Part shown: piece after piece, positions 11,402 to 22,303 of the stretch | Layout: each line of letters starts with the position of its first letter | How positions within the stretch are numbered: position 1 is the stretch's first letter | DNA from: Legionella tunisiensis | GTDB taxonomy: Bacteria; Pseudomonadota; Gammaproteobacteria; Legionellales; Legionellaceae | Assembly: GCF_000308315.1 (NCBI RefSeq) | Contig: NZ_CALJ01000248.1 | Coordinates: 1-53,829, forward strand | Length of the DNA stretch: 53,829 bases | Direction: 5' to 3' | Made by a program: the position numbers and the translations under genes | The notes under the pieces: model-generated | Databases searched by the model: none | What the model saw: only the letters and a program-made list of their open reading frames with translations | Told to the model about the DNA's origin: nothing

Positions 11402-12603
11402 ATGCCTAAGTTAAGCATGAATTATGAATATGCTAAAGTATTCTCTGATGAAATATGGCGATTTTATATTGACTATTATCGGCAAATCACAACAGATGGC
11501 AAACAAAAAGGGGCTCAGCTATTTGATGTGGAAGAGCCGGGTTATATGGCTGCTATGCTTAAAGCACATCGGTTACTGAATGACACCTTGCACAAGAAAC
11601 TCACTCCACAACTTATCGTGCAATTATATAGAGCTGCTTTAGAAGGTGTAAGCAAAACAAACTTAGAGGAATTCGATCGCTTTGATCGTTTTCGATCAAA
11701 TGACTTTAGTGGTTTTTGGTTAAAACTAAATACCTCTGATGGAAACGAAGGTAATGTTTCGAGAGAGGGATTGCGAGAATTTTTACAAGAAGTGATTGCC
11801 AATAAGAATGAAAATAAATTTGAAATTTTGAGTAATGACCGCGTAGATGTACTAGAAGAAGCCTTATTACAGTATGAAAAAATTTTGATAAAAACAAGGG
11901 ATTGAGAATGCTTTAGATTTTTTAGAAGATAAAATAAAAATACAAAATGCAGGTTTGTTTCACCCAGAATGACGCATAAAGTCATCGAGGAGAAGATTAA
12001 TCGCTATCTTCTGCAATATGAAGAAAAACTAAAGCGTGTATCCGGCGATCAAAACAAAATGGATGTCATTATTGAACTAGTTCAAAAATAGAACGACTGC
12101 ATCCTTTTATTGACGGCAATTGCCGAACATTGGTGATGTTAGTTCTAAATAGAGAATTAATTAGGAATGGCTTTAAACCCACGATGCTATGGAACCCAAA
12201 TCGCTTTGACTTTTTTGCAATTGAACAATTACGCCAAGACATTATCGATGGGTGGATTATTACGAACAAATATCAATCTGGAATAGCTATCTTGAATGCG
12301 TACAAAACATTGCATGAGTATGTGGATAAATTATATGCGGCTGCTGATAAGAGTGTATTTCATAAAGATAAAATAATAGAGAAAGCAGGAAGACTGGAAA
12401 AATTATTGCAAGATATAAAAGCAAAATCCCCACACGAAGGCCTTGAGCTTATTCAAACGAACTTGAGAACATTTAAAAGCAGTAGAGGGTTAACAACCCG
12501 CCTCTTTGGATTGGAAACAACAACTGAAAATTTATTAAAAGACTTAATGAACGCCCTTGAACATATGCCATTATCAAGTATTACAATCGATGTGAATACT
12601 TAA
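11402..12603 (+). CDS. Fic-like domain protein, candidate Dot/Icm effector, three frameshifts
   Basis: After repair this is one ~400-residue soluble protein without signal peptide. The diagnostic stretch is HPFIDGNCRT (12100-12129), close to the Fic signature HPFx[D/E]GN[G/K]R, with Cys where Gly is usual. It is preceded by an amphipathic helix and followed by MLVLNRELIRNGF, as in Fic helices. The C-terminal part is helical and charged. Frame breaks: G-run 11898-11900 (one extra), C-run 11963-11965 (one short), A-run 12084-12088 (one short). A -10 TATAAT lies at 11367-11372, and GAGG precedes the ATG. Fic enzymes transfer AMP or related groups to hydroxyl side chains. Effector status is inferred from genus and domain. 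Confidence 0.62.
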
Positions 12604-12921
12604 GATATCACGCTTAATCCGATCTGCCATCCAAAATAACCTCCTGAAAAATAAAATTTTCATTGCAACTACAGAATAAAACGGTGAGGTTACAGGATCA
12701 AGGCTTTCCTTTTCCTTTCTGCCAAAATTATTCACAATTCGAGACTCATATAGACTAAAGTAAACTCTATTTTCTTCCTAATATACCCACCACTCTGTAA
12801 GCTATATTTACTGTTTCACTCCGAGTCCTGACTGCTTTTTACATTCATCGAATTAGCAAGCTTCCCGAACTTGCAATCGTAGGCTATCATGCCAACTCGA
12901 CAAAAAGTGGGTTAAACGGCG
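12604..12921. other. Intergenic region between Fic-like gene and mrp
   Basis: About 318 bp without a credible reading frame. I see no strong hairpin followed by a T-run. The last ~60 bp before the mrp ATG contain TTGCAA (12869-12874), a possible -35, but no convincing -10. Confidence 0.5.
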
Positions 12922-13954
12922 ATGAATGTAGAAAAAATCATAGTTGACATCCTTGCGGCTACCTCTGACAAGACACTTGGCTTGACGATACCTCAATTAG
13001 GTTTGCAGTCCAAACTAACTATAGAAAATAATCAAATTAATTTGACCTTGGCAGCAGGTTTCCCAACCAAATTGTTAGAAGACAGCCTCATACCCCACCT
13101 TAGCGAGAGCTTGCAACAAGCGTTGCCAAATTATCAAATTCAGGTCTCAATGGATTTTTATTAGAGCTCATCGTACTCAATTAGCTGGCAAAGGATTACG
13201 TGGTGTTAAGAACACCATCGCTATTGCCTCAGGCAAAGGGGGTGTAGGCAAATCCACAGTTACCGTTAATTTAGCAGTTGCTTTGGCTCGTGCCGGAGCG
13301 AGAGTCGGTATTCTTGATGCTGATATTTATGGGCCTAGTATTCCCTTAATGCTCGGCAAAACCAAACCGGTAGAAATCAGTGGCAACCATTATTTACCAG
13401 TATCTGCGCATGGAATACAGGCTATGTCCATTGGTTATCTCACCGATAATGAGCAAGCCCTAATCTGGCGTGGCCCCATGCTGGCAAAATCACTGTTACA
13501 AATGTTAGATATTACTCTTTGGGATGAATTGGATTATTTGTTGATTGACTTGCCTCCTGGAACCGGTGATATTCAGTTAAGTTTGGTACAAAAGATCCCT
13601 ATAACTGGTGCCGTTGTAGTAACTACTCCGCAAAATGTAGCTACTTTGGATGCACAAAAGGCTATGAAAATGTTTGCTAAAACAGGCATTGACGTTCTTG
13701 GTCTAGTAGAAAATATGTCTTTACATATCTGCAGCCAATGTGGTCATCAGGAAGCTATTTTTGGTACGGGGGGCGGACAAAAACTCAGTGAAAGTTTTCA
13801 AACAACGTTATTAGGCCAATTGCCTTTGAACAGCCGCATTCGCAGCCAATGTGATGAAGGTTGCCCTATTGCTGCCCAAGGTAATGACGAGTTAGCGAAA
13901 ACGTTTATCAAGACAGCCATGCAAACAGCAATTACTTTAGCTAAAAACCTTTAA
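12922..13954 (+). CDS. mrp: Mrp/ApbC-type iron-sulfur cluster carrier ATPase, one frameshift
   Basis: P-loop NTPase of the Mrp/NBP35 group that carries Fe-S clusters to apoproteins in the cytosol. The N-terminal ~80 residues are the small MIP18-like (DUF59) domain. The ATPase follows with the deviant Walker A SGKGGVGKST, LDADIYGPSIP, DYLLIDLPPGTGD and the cluster-binding pair CSQC in MSLHICSQCGHQEAIFG. The frame breaks in the T5 run at 13155-13159; deleting one T gives a continuous ~344-residue protein, normal for the family. No genetic partner is adjacent. Confidence 0.92.
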
Positions 13955-14082
13955 ATTATGCAGATAAGTTTCCTCCTATCGTAATTGAATAATAAAATAT
14001 CAATCTGTGTTTAATATAAACTTAAACGCAACGGCTTTTTTCGTGTTAAACTAAAGATATTTTTACAAATAAGTGATTATCC

Positions 14083-15965
14083 ATGTCTGAAAATTACACA
14101 GCTGAAGCGATCGAGGTGTTAAGCGGTCTTGAGCCAGTGCAACGCCGCCCTGGCATGTACACCGACACAACCAGACCCAATCATTTAGCACAAGAGGTGA
14201 TCGACAATAGTGTTGATGAAGTAATTGCCGGCTTTGCCAATCAAATTATTGTCACGCTACATGAAGATGGCTCCATCGAGGTAGAAGATAATGGCCGTGG
14301 TATGCCAGTTGATCTACACCCGCAATTAGGCTTAAGTGGTGTCGAAGTCATTATGACGCGTCTGCATGCCGGTGGTAAATTTTCCGATAAAAATTACAGC
14401 TTTTCTGGTGGTTTGCATGGTGTAGGCGTCTCTGTAGTCAATGCCTTATCTGAACGGGTTGAAGTCATCATCAAGCGCAATGGCATTATTTACGGCATGA
14501 GCTTTGCCAATGGTGACAAGCTAGAAGAACTCAATGAAATTGGTGTCACCAAAAAACGTGATACTGGGACAATTATTCGTTTCTGGCCTAATGCTAGCTA
14601 TTTCGATACAACGAAAATGTCTATTAAGCAACTGACTCATGTTCTGCGCGCCAAAGCTGTTCTTTGCCCTGGCTTGTCCATGACCTTTATTAATATGGCA
14701 ACGAATGAACAAATTCATTGGTGTTATGAGAAAGGTTTGGCAGACTATCTACTGCAATCCTTAAACAGTGATTATTTCCCTGATGAACCCTTCACTGGTG
14801 AATTTGCCAGTGAAGAAGCAACTGTGGACTGGGCTTTAGTCTGGTCAGCCACATCTGGCAACAGTAATTTAAATGAAAGTTATGTAAATCTGATTCCTAC
14901 CGCGCAAGGTGGAACTCATGTTAATGGTCTTCGAGCAGGACTGTATGATGCCCTGGCTGCTTTTTGTGAATTACGTAATTTACTGCCACGTGGAGTGAAA
15001 TTAACTGCAGATGATCTCTGGGAACCTTGCCAATATGTACTATCAGTGAAAATGAAAGAGCCGCAATTCGCCGGGCAAACCAAAGAGCGTCTAAGTTCCA
15101 GACAAACAGCAGCCTTTGTCAGTAACGTGATTAAAGATTCTTTTGCTCTTTGGCTTAACCAGCATCGTAGTCAGGGTGAGATGATTGCTGCTTTTGCCAT
15201 TGAACGTGCTCAAAAACGTTTACGTCAAGCAAAGCAAGTTGCTCGTAAGCGGGTTAACCAAGGTCCTGCCTTACCAGGTAAATTAGCTGACTGTCTGCAA
15301 CAAGATTTAAGCCAGGCTGAATTATTCCTGGTTGAAGGTGATTCAGCGGGTGGTTCAGCTAAACAAGCTCGTAACAAAGACTTTCAGGCTATTCTACCTC
15401 TACGAGGAAAAATCCTAAATTCCTGGGAAGTAGAATCTAATGAAGTATTAGCTTCACAAGAAATTCATGATATTTCCGTTGCTATTGGCGTTGATCCAGG
15501 CTCAACCGATTTGGCTGGCCTGCGTTATGGTAAACTCTGTATTCTTGCTGATGCCGATTCAGACGGAGCACACATTGCTACGCTGCTATGCGCACTCTTC
15601 TTACGTCATTTTAAACCACTCGTTCAAGCAGGTCATGTGTATGTTGCCATGCCGCCTTTGTATCGGATTGATGCGGGTAAAATAGTACATTACGCTTTGG
15701 ATGATGAGGAAAACAAACCATTATCGCGCAGCTTTCCCAAACCACGAAAGCGAGGATTAACGTTCAACGTTTCAAAGGCCTGGGAGAAATGAACCCTATG
15801 CAATTGCGAGAAACTACTATGGATCCCAATACCAGACGTCTGGTCCAACTCACTCTTGATGATGAATCTGCCACCATAGCCATGATGGATATGATGCTGG
15901 CTAAAAAGCGGGCTTCGGATCGCAAAGCCTGGCTGGAAACCAAAGGAAACCTGGCTGAAGTTTAG
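14083..15965 (+). CDS. parE: DNA topoisomerase IV subunit B, one frameshift near the 3' end
   Basis: GHKL ATPase subunit of topoisomerase IV, which decatenates daughter chromosomes together with ParC. Visible: YTAEAIEVLSGLEPVQRRPG, VDNSVDEVIAGF-type Bergerat helix, EDNGRGMPVD, the GGLHGVGVSVVNALS lid, a transducer domain, and TOPRIM motifs LFLVEGDSAGGSAKQARN and LADADSDGAHI. One A is missing in the run 15710-15713. Repair restores the conserved tail with QRFKGLGEMNP, ending at TAG 15963-15965. The restored length of ~627 residues matches ParE rather than the longer GyrB. The stop codon lies next to or within a terminator hairpin. Confidence 0.95.
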
Positions 15966-15973
15966 CCAGGTTT
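15947..15973 (+). terminator. Hairpin at the parE stop codon
   Basis: Perfect 10-bp inverted repeat: AAACCTGGCT (15947-15956) and AGCCAGGTTT (15964-15973), with a 7-nt loop that overlaps the end of parE. T-rich sequence follows (TTTCTTTT from 15978). It probably terminates parE and may also serve the convergent gene. Confidence 0.65.
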
Positions 15974-15992
15974 CGCAGTTTCTTTTAAAAGA

Positions 15993-18098
15993 TCACCACC
16001 TTAATACAGGGATTAAGTTGGAATAATCATCCGTCCACAATCGACTTTCTTTTTCCGCAACAAAACGCCATCCGTCATTACGCATGAGGCGAATTGCCAA
16101 GGGTTGATTAGTTGTAAGCAAGACCCATTCTGATTGAAATTGTCCTAATTTATTATTACCGGAATGCCCATTATGTAGCACCAACAACTCAAGATCACGC
16201 CCAGCTGCGGTCAGCACCGGCAACAGATTGAGATGGCGATTACTGATATTCACCAAAATAACACCATCAGAAGTAATTTTTTGTTGGTAAAGTCTGAATG
16301 CCTCTATCGTTAGTAAATGAGTTGGAATGGCATCAGACGAAAACGCATCGACAACTAATAAGTCCGTAGGCTTGTCTTTATCCTGCAATATTAACCGGCC
16401 ATCTCCTTTAATGAGAGAGACCTGCGGAGGACAATCTCGTAAATAAGTAAAAAATGACTATTTTTTGCTATATCAAGTACTTGCTCATCAATGTCAATAA
16501 TTTCGACTTGATCCCCTTTGTGAAACTGACAAGCCATCATTCCAGTTCCCAAGCCTAATATAGTAGCGCGCAAAGGCTGATAGGTTTCTTGTAAACGCCG
16601 CACTATGGGTAACATGGGACCGTAATAAGCCATAGCCCCATTCCCAGCCCCTTGTGCTCCTTCCAGTTGAAAACCATGCACCGTATTCTGACTCATTAAG
16701 ACATGGGCTCCAAACTTGGAAACGACTTGTTTCACACCGTAAAAATTACGTTGTTGACTTAAAATTTGTGTTTGTTTAAACCAAGGAGAAAACAGAAAAA
16801 CAAATAAAATACTCATGCCGGCAAACAAAGTGACTCTATTTTTTGGCCAAACAATGATACAACTTAAGGCTAAAATCTCAGCCAGGTGATACTTCTTAAG
16901 CCACAAAACCCACTGTTGCCCCGGCAAACAATAATTCAGCACTAATACGGCAAGAACAATGAAAGGCATCCAACCTAAACGGGTAGATTTAGGTAAAGGC
17001 AAACAAAAGAGTGCTAGCAAGAAAACCAAAGGATACTCATAAGCATCATTAAAAATTCTTGGTGCTAACAAGCCATTAAATAAACCGGCTAACACGCCCC
17101 CCAAAGCAAGGCAAAAATAAAAACTCGTTAATTGACTGGCCGATGGCCGCATCCTTATTAACTCACCATGACACAATAAAGCAAACATAAAAAAACTGGC
17201 TAAATGAAAAATAATTAACTGCCAGGCTTGTAATACACTAGCCCCAAAGATAAATACAAGCACAGGGAAAATAACAAATAGCAAGGTGGAGCGACCTACC
17301 CAGGTATGAGAAATAAGTGGCTTTCTGGCAAAAGTTATGACGAAAGACAATAAATAAAGTGCTAAAGGAAATACCCACAGCAAGGGGGTTGCCGCAATAT
17401 CAGTCGATATATAAAAAGTCACACCCAACATTAAACTACAGGGAATAAAACTATAACTTACCCAACGAAAAACAGATTGCCAGGTGAGCTGACTGTGCTC
17501 TTGCGTTGATTTTGAGTGCTGATAAGGGAGTGCAAAAAGTATAAACCCTAACAATAACAAGTAGATAACAAAAACAAATTGCCAGTAACGAAATTGCTGT
17601 CCTAAGCCGAGCGTATATTCAATCAGCCAAGGGTAACTCATTAAGGCTAATAAGCTACCTATATTGGAGGCTACATATAAAAATAAGGATCATTGGCATA
17701 TTTATACCGTGTTTGACTATAAGCAAATTGTAGCAACGGTGCGGAAGCACCAATGACGACTAAAGGTAATCCTAGCTGACTGATTAAATCTTTTAAAATA
17801 GAAAACTCAGGTACTGTACCACTCTCCGAAGGAACAAAGGGCTGTAATAAAAAATCAGACTTAGTAAAGCGACTACAAAGTGCAGTGATCTTCCAAACCG
17901 CCAATTAGCAAAACGACTAAGCAACCAGGCATAGCCGTAAGCTAACAATAATAGCGCTTGGAAGAACAACATACAGACTGTCCAAACAGCCGGTGTACCA
18001 CCATAGAGAGGCAACATTGCCTTTGCCACCATAGGCTGGATAATAAATAATAAGGTTGCACTTAAAAATAGACTAGCGGCAAAAAGAAATTGTATCAC
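15993..18098 (-). CDS. Membrane protein with C-terminal spermidine-synthase-like domain, three frameshifts
   Basis: The N-terminal ~430 residues hold about 12 hydrophobic segments, beginning LFAASLFLSATLLFIIQPM, a start typical of the fused membrane/spermidine-synthase-like family. The C-terminal domain is a Rossmann-type aminopropyltransferase fold, with GLGTGMMACQF, the acidic strand VEIIDIDEQVLDIA and VVDAFSSDAIPTHLLT. The frame breaks in runs 17849-17854, 17679-17683 and 16449-16454, each one base short. Restored length is ~702 residues. Members of this fused family are often of unproven polyamine activity, so I do not assign spermidine synthesis. Two palindromes at 18126-18164 lie just upstream. 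Confidence 0.82.
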
Positions 18099-18125
18099 CT
18101 ATTCATCCTGCTATTTCTGTACTAC

Positions 18126-18164
18126 CTGAGTTAAGTACTCAGATATTACATTCGAATTCGAATG
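18126..18164. promoter_or_regulatory. Two adjacent palindromes upstream of the spermidine-synthase-like gene
   Basis: CTGAGT-taagt-ACTCAG spans 18126-18142, and CATTCGAATTCGAATG (18149-18164) is a perfect 16-bp palindrome. They lie 28-66 bp before the start at 18098 and beyond the end of dps. They look like dimer operators rather than a terminator, as no T-run follows. No regulator is assigned. Confidence 0.4.
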
Positions 18165-18287
18165 AGCAAGGATTGTGGCTGATATTTTCAAACTAAGGAA
18201 GATATTTTTGGTTTATCATGCAATGAGCAATAAAGAAAACAACTGGCTCTCTGTCCTGTTGCTTTCTTTAGCACACTGCATTCCAAA

Positions 18288-18725
18288 CTATTTGGCACGT
18301 GATGCATTTAGCATCCAGCGTGCTTTCTCATGCTCTTCAATATGATTAGAAAGTAAATTAGCAGTACCTTCATCATTATTTTCCTGCGCTAAGGTCATTG
18401 CCTGGTTCAGATCTTTTACCAAGGTATCATGATCATTAGCCAGTTCGGTCACCATCTGATTAGCATCAAGACTAGAATCACCATCCTTTATTCTTTTTAA
18501 TTGCTCAAATTCCTTAAACGTTGCTGGCGCTTTATGCCCCATAATACGAATACGTTCAGCGACTTGATCAGCTGCTTCAGCTAATTGCAAATATTGCATC
18601 TCAAATAATTCATGCAACGCTTTAAATTGTGGGCCTGTGACATGCCAATGGTAATTTTGAGTTTTCAAATACAGTGCATAGGTATCTGCCATGATAATTG
18701 ATAGTTTTTTAACGACATCGCTCAT
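18288..18725 (-). CDS. dps: Dps-family ferritin-like DNA-protection protein
   Basis: A 145-residue intact protein of the Dps/miniferritin family: dodecameric cages that oxidise and store iron and protect DNA in stationary phase and under peroxide stress. The ferroxidase residues are visible in NYHWHVTGPQFKALHELFEMQY (in-family H, H, D/E pattern) and the C-terminal helix ends NHIEEHEKARWML. AAGGAG is well placed before the ATG. The 244-bp gap to the divergent Kdo hydroxylase gene holds a TAACGAT/ATCGTTA inverted repeat. Confidence 0.93.
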   Translation of the reverse strand: MSDVVKKLSIIMADTYALYLKTQNYHWHVTGPQFKALHELFEMQYLQLAEAADQVAERIRIMGHKAPATFKEFEQLKRIKDGDSSLDANQMVTELANDHDTLVKDLNQAMTLAQENNDEGTANLLSNHIEEHEKARWMLNASRAK

Positions 18726-18801
18726 ATTAAACTCCTTGTTATTTCTTATGTATTAAACATAGCTGAAAAAGAAGATAATTTAAAATCAATTAGTTAAATC
18801 A

Positions 18802-18826
18802 TAACGATTGATATTATTTATCGTTA
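18802..18826. promoter_or_regulatory. Inverted repeat in the dps / Kdo-hydroxylase divergent promoter region
   Basis: TAACGAT (18802-18808) and ATCGTTA (18820-18826) are perfect complements separated by 11 nt in very AT-rich DNA. The position, 77 bp upstream of dps, suits an operator. It is not a clear Fur or OxyR match, so I name no regulator. Confidence 0.35.
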
Positions 18827-18969
18827 AAAGCTTCGTCAAGATAAATAACACAATATCCATATACCCTTTCAATAATAGGCTGCAAAATAAGATAATTCAT
18901 CAATTTCAGCAAATAAAGATAATAATTTGCTAGAATCAGTACGTTTTAATTAATAAAGTCTGAGGCAAT

Positions 18970-19860
18970 ATGAACGATCAGTTGCATACCCTGAATATAA
19001 ATGATTTAGAATCCATTACTGTCAATAATAAAGAGCTCGCTTTGCAAGCTTTAGAGACTGGTAAAGTCATTTACTTACCTCACTATGCTTTTTCTCTTCA
19101 GACAGTGGAAACAGAGCAATTACTTACAGAAACTATCTTGGATGGTAAACATAAAAATGTCAGTTTTGATTATCGCAGACATCGCTTAGGCGGTTATCGT
19201 CAGCAACATGATGAGACTGTTCTAGCCACCACGCTCACAGCGTTTATGCAACGCTATGCTGAATTTGCGAAGCAATTGGTAGATACCGTATTTCCTCACT
19301 ATCAACAGGCTCTGCTATGGGGAAGGACCAGTTATCGTCCTGCTGAGATAAAAGGAAGAGTCAGCTCAAAACGTAAAGATGATACTCGTCTGCACGTTGA
19401 TTCTTTTCCAGCTAGCCCAGTCGACGGTCAACGTATATTGCGCGTCTTTTGTAATATTAATCCGCATGGAGTACCAAGAATCTGGCATCTGGGTGAGCCT
19501 TTTGCCAAAGTTCTTAACCGCTTTGCCGCAGAGATTCCAAACTATAGCCCTATCCGCGCTAAATTTTTACATTGGGTGAAAGCAACTAAAACGCTGCGTT
19601 CAGCCTATGATCACTATCAGCTCAATTTACATGACACGATGAAGCTTAGTGATGAATATCAACAGACCGTCACTAAACAGCGATTTGATTTTCCTGCCAA
19701 TAGCACCTGGATAGTCTTTACTGATCAGGTCTCCCATGCTGCTTTAGGCGGTCAATTTTTGCTGGAGCAAACTTTTTATCTACCCGTAGATGCCATGGCA
19801 AATCCTTCTTTATCACCTTTAAAACATTGGGAAAGAGAACAAGCTGCCAAACTCGCTTAA
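18970..19860 (+). CDS. kdoO: Kdo hydroxylase (Fe(II)/2-oxoglutarate dioxygenase), KdoO type
   Basis: A 296-residue intact protein of the Kdo 3-hydroxylase family, which converts Kdo to Ko in the lipid A-core region of LPS. Visible: SFDYRRHRLGG near residue 60, the metal-binding HxD in DDTRLHVDSFPASP, and a distal His in FTDQVSHAALGGQFLLEQTF. A hairpin terminator follows directly. GAGG precedes the ATG. The modification makes the inner core more resistant to acid cleavage in species that have it; here its role is inferred from family membership. Confidence 0.85.
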   Translation: MNDQLHTLNINDLESITVNNKELALQALETGKVIYLPHYAFSLQTVETEQLLTETILDGKHKNVSFDYRRHRLGGYRQQHDETVLATTLTAFMQRYAEFAKQLVDTVFPHYQQALLWGRTSYRPAEIKGRVSSKRKDDTRLHVDSFPASPVDGQRILRVFCNINPHGVPRIWHLGEPFAKVLNRFAAEIPNYSPIRAKFLHWVKATKTLRSAYDHYQLNLHDTMKLSDEYQQTVTKQRFDFPANSTWIVFTDQVSHAALGGQFLLEQTFYLPVDAMANPSLSPLKHWEREQAAKLA

Positions 19861-19868
19861 AATCTGAT

Positions 19869-19898
19869 AGCCTGCTAGAAATCTGGCAGGTTGTTTTT
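19869..19898 (+). terminator. Rho-independent terminator after kdoO
   Basis: AGCCTGC (19869-19875) pairs with GCAGGTT (19886-19892), with one G-T wobble, followed by TTTTT at 19894-19898. Confidence 0.75.
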
Positions 19899-19959
19899 GT
19901 AATAGCAGCCTAATATACTTAGAATGACTGTGGTTTTTAGATAACTATAAGGATGTAGG

Positions 19960-20855
19960 ATGTTATCAGCCAACATGATTCCACGCTATGAGCTTCAACA
20001 GATCATCCTCCAGCTTGAACAAGCCATTTGTGAACATTTGCAATGGCATAACACACTCATTCGCGCCCTTGTTTGCCGTTTGCCCGCTGATAATAATAAT
20101 CTACAAACTGATGGACACAATAAATGCATCTTTGGCCAATGGCTATGCGCATCAGCTCCTAAAGAGATCAACGACTATCCTGGATTTCTAACTATTGATA
20201 AAGCACACAAAAAATACATCTTTTGGCTTTACAGATAGTACAAGAAGCAGCAACAGGAAATATCAGCCCTATAAACTATGATCTTTTTAACAGTGCGTTG
20301 GAACATTTACAGCTGGAAATTACTACATTAAAAGGAGAGTTAGAGTCCTTATTATATAATCGCGATGCTTTGACTGGGGCTATCTCACAGTTGGGTATCT
20401 TACCCATCTTACGAGAACAGCAGGAATTAGCAAAACGTCAGGGTCAAAATTGTTGCATTGCTATGGTTGATCTGGACCATTTTAGTGAGATTAATGAACA
20501 ACACGGACGCTACATAGGTGATAAGGTATTAGCAGCTATTGCACATTATCTAATTGATAATCTTAGGCCTTATGACAGAGTATTTCGCTATGGCGGTGAA
20601 GAGTTCTTATTATGTATTCCTTGCACTGAACTAGCCCCCGGGCAAAAAGTGGTTGAACGTTTACAAAAAGGTCTTGCCACCATAACTATCGATGCAGGTC
20701 AACAGGAATCCATCCGTGTTACAGTTTCCATTGGTTTGGCCTTGCTTGATCCTCATCTACCCATTGAGCAATGTATAGATCATAGTAAGCACGCTATGAA
20801 CGCCGCAAAGGCTGCTGGCAGAAATTGCGTAAAGAGTTGGGACACACCAAACTAA
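19960..20855 (+). CDS. Diguanylate cyclase with N-terminal CZB zinc-sensing-type domain (DgcZ-like), one frameshift
   Basis: The N-terminal ~110 residues carry a CZB domain: a conserved His in EHLQWHNTL and the hallmark CxFGxW as CIFGQW. The GGDEF domain follows (NRDALTGAISQLGILP; active site RYGGEEFLLCIP). An RxxD inhibitory site (RPYD) stands five residues before GGEEF, so product feedback is likely. This order is that of E. coli DgcZ, where zinc inhibits cyclase activity. One A is missing in the run 20209-20214; repair yields ~298 residues. AAGGA precedes the ATG at good distance. A bidirectional-type hairpin follows. Confidence 0.85.
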
Positions 20856-20885
20856 TAATAAACACAGGAAAGTATTAAATAACAA

Positions 20886-20922
20886 GGCCAAAGTACTGCT
20901 TGAAACTTACAATACTTTGGCC
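20886..20922. terminator. Bidirectional hairpin between convergent genes
   Basis: GGCCAAAGTA (20886-20895) and TACTTTGGCC (20913-20922) are perfect complements with a 17-nt loop, placed between the ends of the diguanylate cyclase and the coiled-coil gene. There is no long T-run on either side. Confidence 0.55.
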
Positions 20923-20951
20923 CATACAAGACACGAGAAATTTTTCAGCTC

Positions 20952-22272
20952 TTATTTACTTGGAATATGAGGAGTCTCGTATGCATCTACGATTTCAAGA
21001 TCCATATCAACAGTTTGCTCTGTTTGCTCAAGCTGTTGCTCTGCTTCTTGGAAAAGGCGCATTTTTCTGGCATATTTACCCTCCTCCGTTTTTCTCTTTT
21101 TATGGACTTCTGTTGTTTCCTTTGAGACGGTTTCGATCTGAGTAGACGTTTGAGTTGATTCTAATCGTCGTTTACGCTTCTCTGGTTTAGTAGCATCCTC
21201 TACAGCCTCTTGATACATAATTCTTGCCGCCTCAGTCGTAACCAGCGCTGCATGAAGGTCCGTCAACTGTTTAATAATATCAATAGATTTCCCCTGTTTT
21301 TCGGCTTTAGTATCACGCTTAAACAAAGGAGCAAAGGCTTTTTTATCCGCCTTCCATTGTGCTATTTTTTCTTTTCCTCTTGTACTATTTGCTCCTTTTC
21401 TTCTTTCGTCAGTGTTGCTTTCTCGTCTTTAGTCAACGTTCTTTTAAGAGGGGGTTGTTGACTCTTTAAGACACGTTCAAGATACTGCAGATTCTCTTCT
21501 ACAGAAAGGGCTTCTCTGAAGAGGTTCATATGCTTATTAAGTAATCCTCTTTGAGCAAACGGGGAGCCTGCTTCTCTGTATTCTTTGGTCTTTTTAAATC
21601 TTAATTCTTCTTGGGTAATCAGATTCTCGGATATTCTATCCAGTTGCCCTAAAACTTCAGTCAAGACAATGGCCTGTTCTTTCTGTAAAGAATTTTTTAT
21701 GTTCTTGTTCACAAAACTCATGCAATGAGCGGGTGATTTTTTTGCGATACGAAATGGCTTCGTATACTCGTTAAAAGCTCGAAGCGTTCCTAATGCAAAT
21801 TTTTCTAAAGAGGGAAGATATTGTTCGATTTCATTACTGTCTTTTGCTATCACTTCCTTTAATTTTTCTTTAAACCATTCTAATCTTACAAGAAATCTTT
21901 TACGGCTTTCATCCTGGCCTCGTTTGCTATCCGCACCAGTCAATCGGCGCAACCAGGCCTCACTTTCACAAAATTTACTAAGAAAAGGTTTTATAACGCT
22001 GGACAACTCCCAAAGATCCTTTTTCTTGATGAACGGCGGCAATTTATGACTATCTTTACCTAGTTTTTGGGCATCAACGTCCAGTGCAATCAATTTATTA
22101 ACAATTTTTTCACCAAATTCACGCGCAAAAGCTTCCGATCCAGATAGAGATTGATCAATTTGTGGAAGTCTTGACATTAAATTATGGTAATCTTTTTTAT
22201 TTGCTTTAGAGAACGGGCATAATTAGTTCTAAGCTGCTTACTGGCGCTTGATTCAATACGACTGACTGGCAT
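20952..22272 (-). CDS. Charged helical/coiled-coil protein, candidate effector, two frameshifts
   Basis: I do not recognise a family. After repair it is a soluble ~440-residue protein, mostly helical and rich in Lys and Glu. Its long charged segments include TLTKDEKATLTKEEKEQIV, and its tail is rich in Glu and Thr and ends AYETPHIPSK. There is no signal peptide or membrane segment. The frame breaks in the T-runs at 22193-22198 and 21365-21370, each one base short. Correcting the first extends the gene upstream to an ATG at 22272 preceded by AAGGA, a much better start than the internal ATG at 22177. Five 11-bp-spaced PmrA-like half-sites and a TATACT -10 lie upstream. Effector status is inferred from this regulation, the genus and the Glu-rich C-terminus. 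Confidence 0.65.
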
Positions 22273-22303
22273 GAGTTTACATCCTTAAGAAAAAGCTTTT
22301 ATA

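Noticed and set aside
11542-11985. Minus-strand frame of 147 codons within the Fic-like gene
   Set aside because: Opposite-strand shadow of the Fic-like coding sequence, with no SD and a low-complexity Ser/Phe/Leu-rich product.
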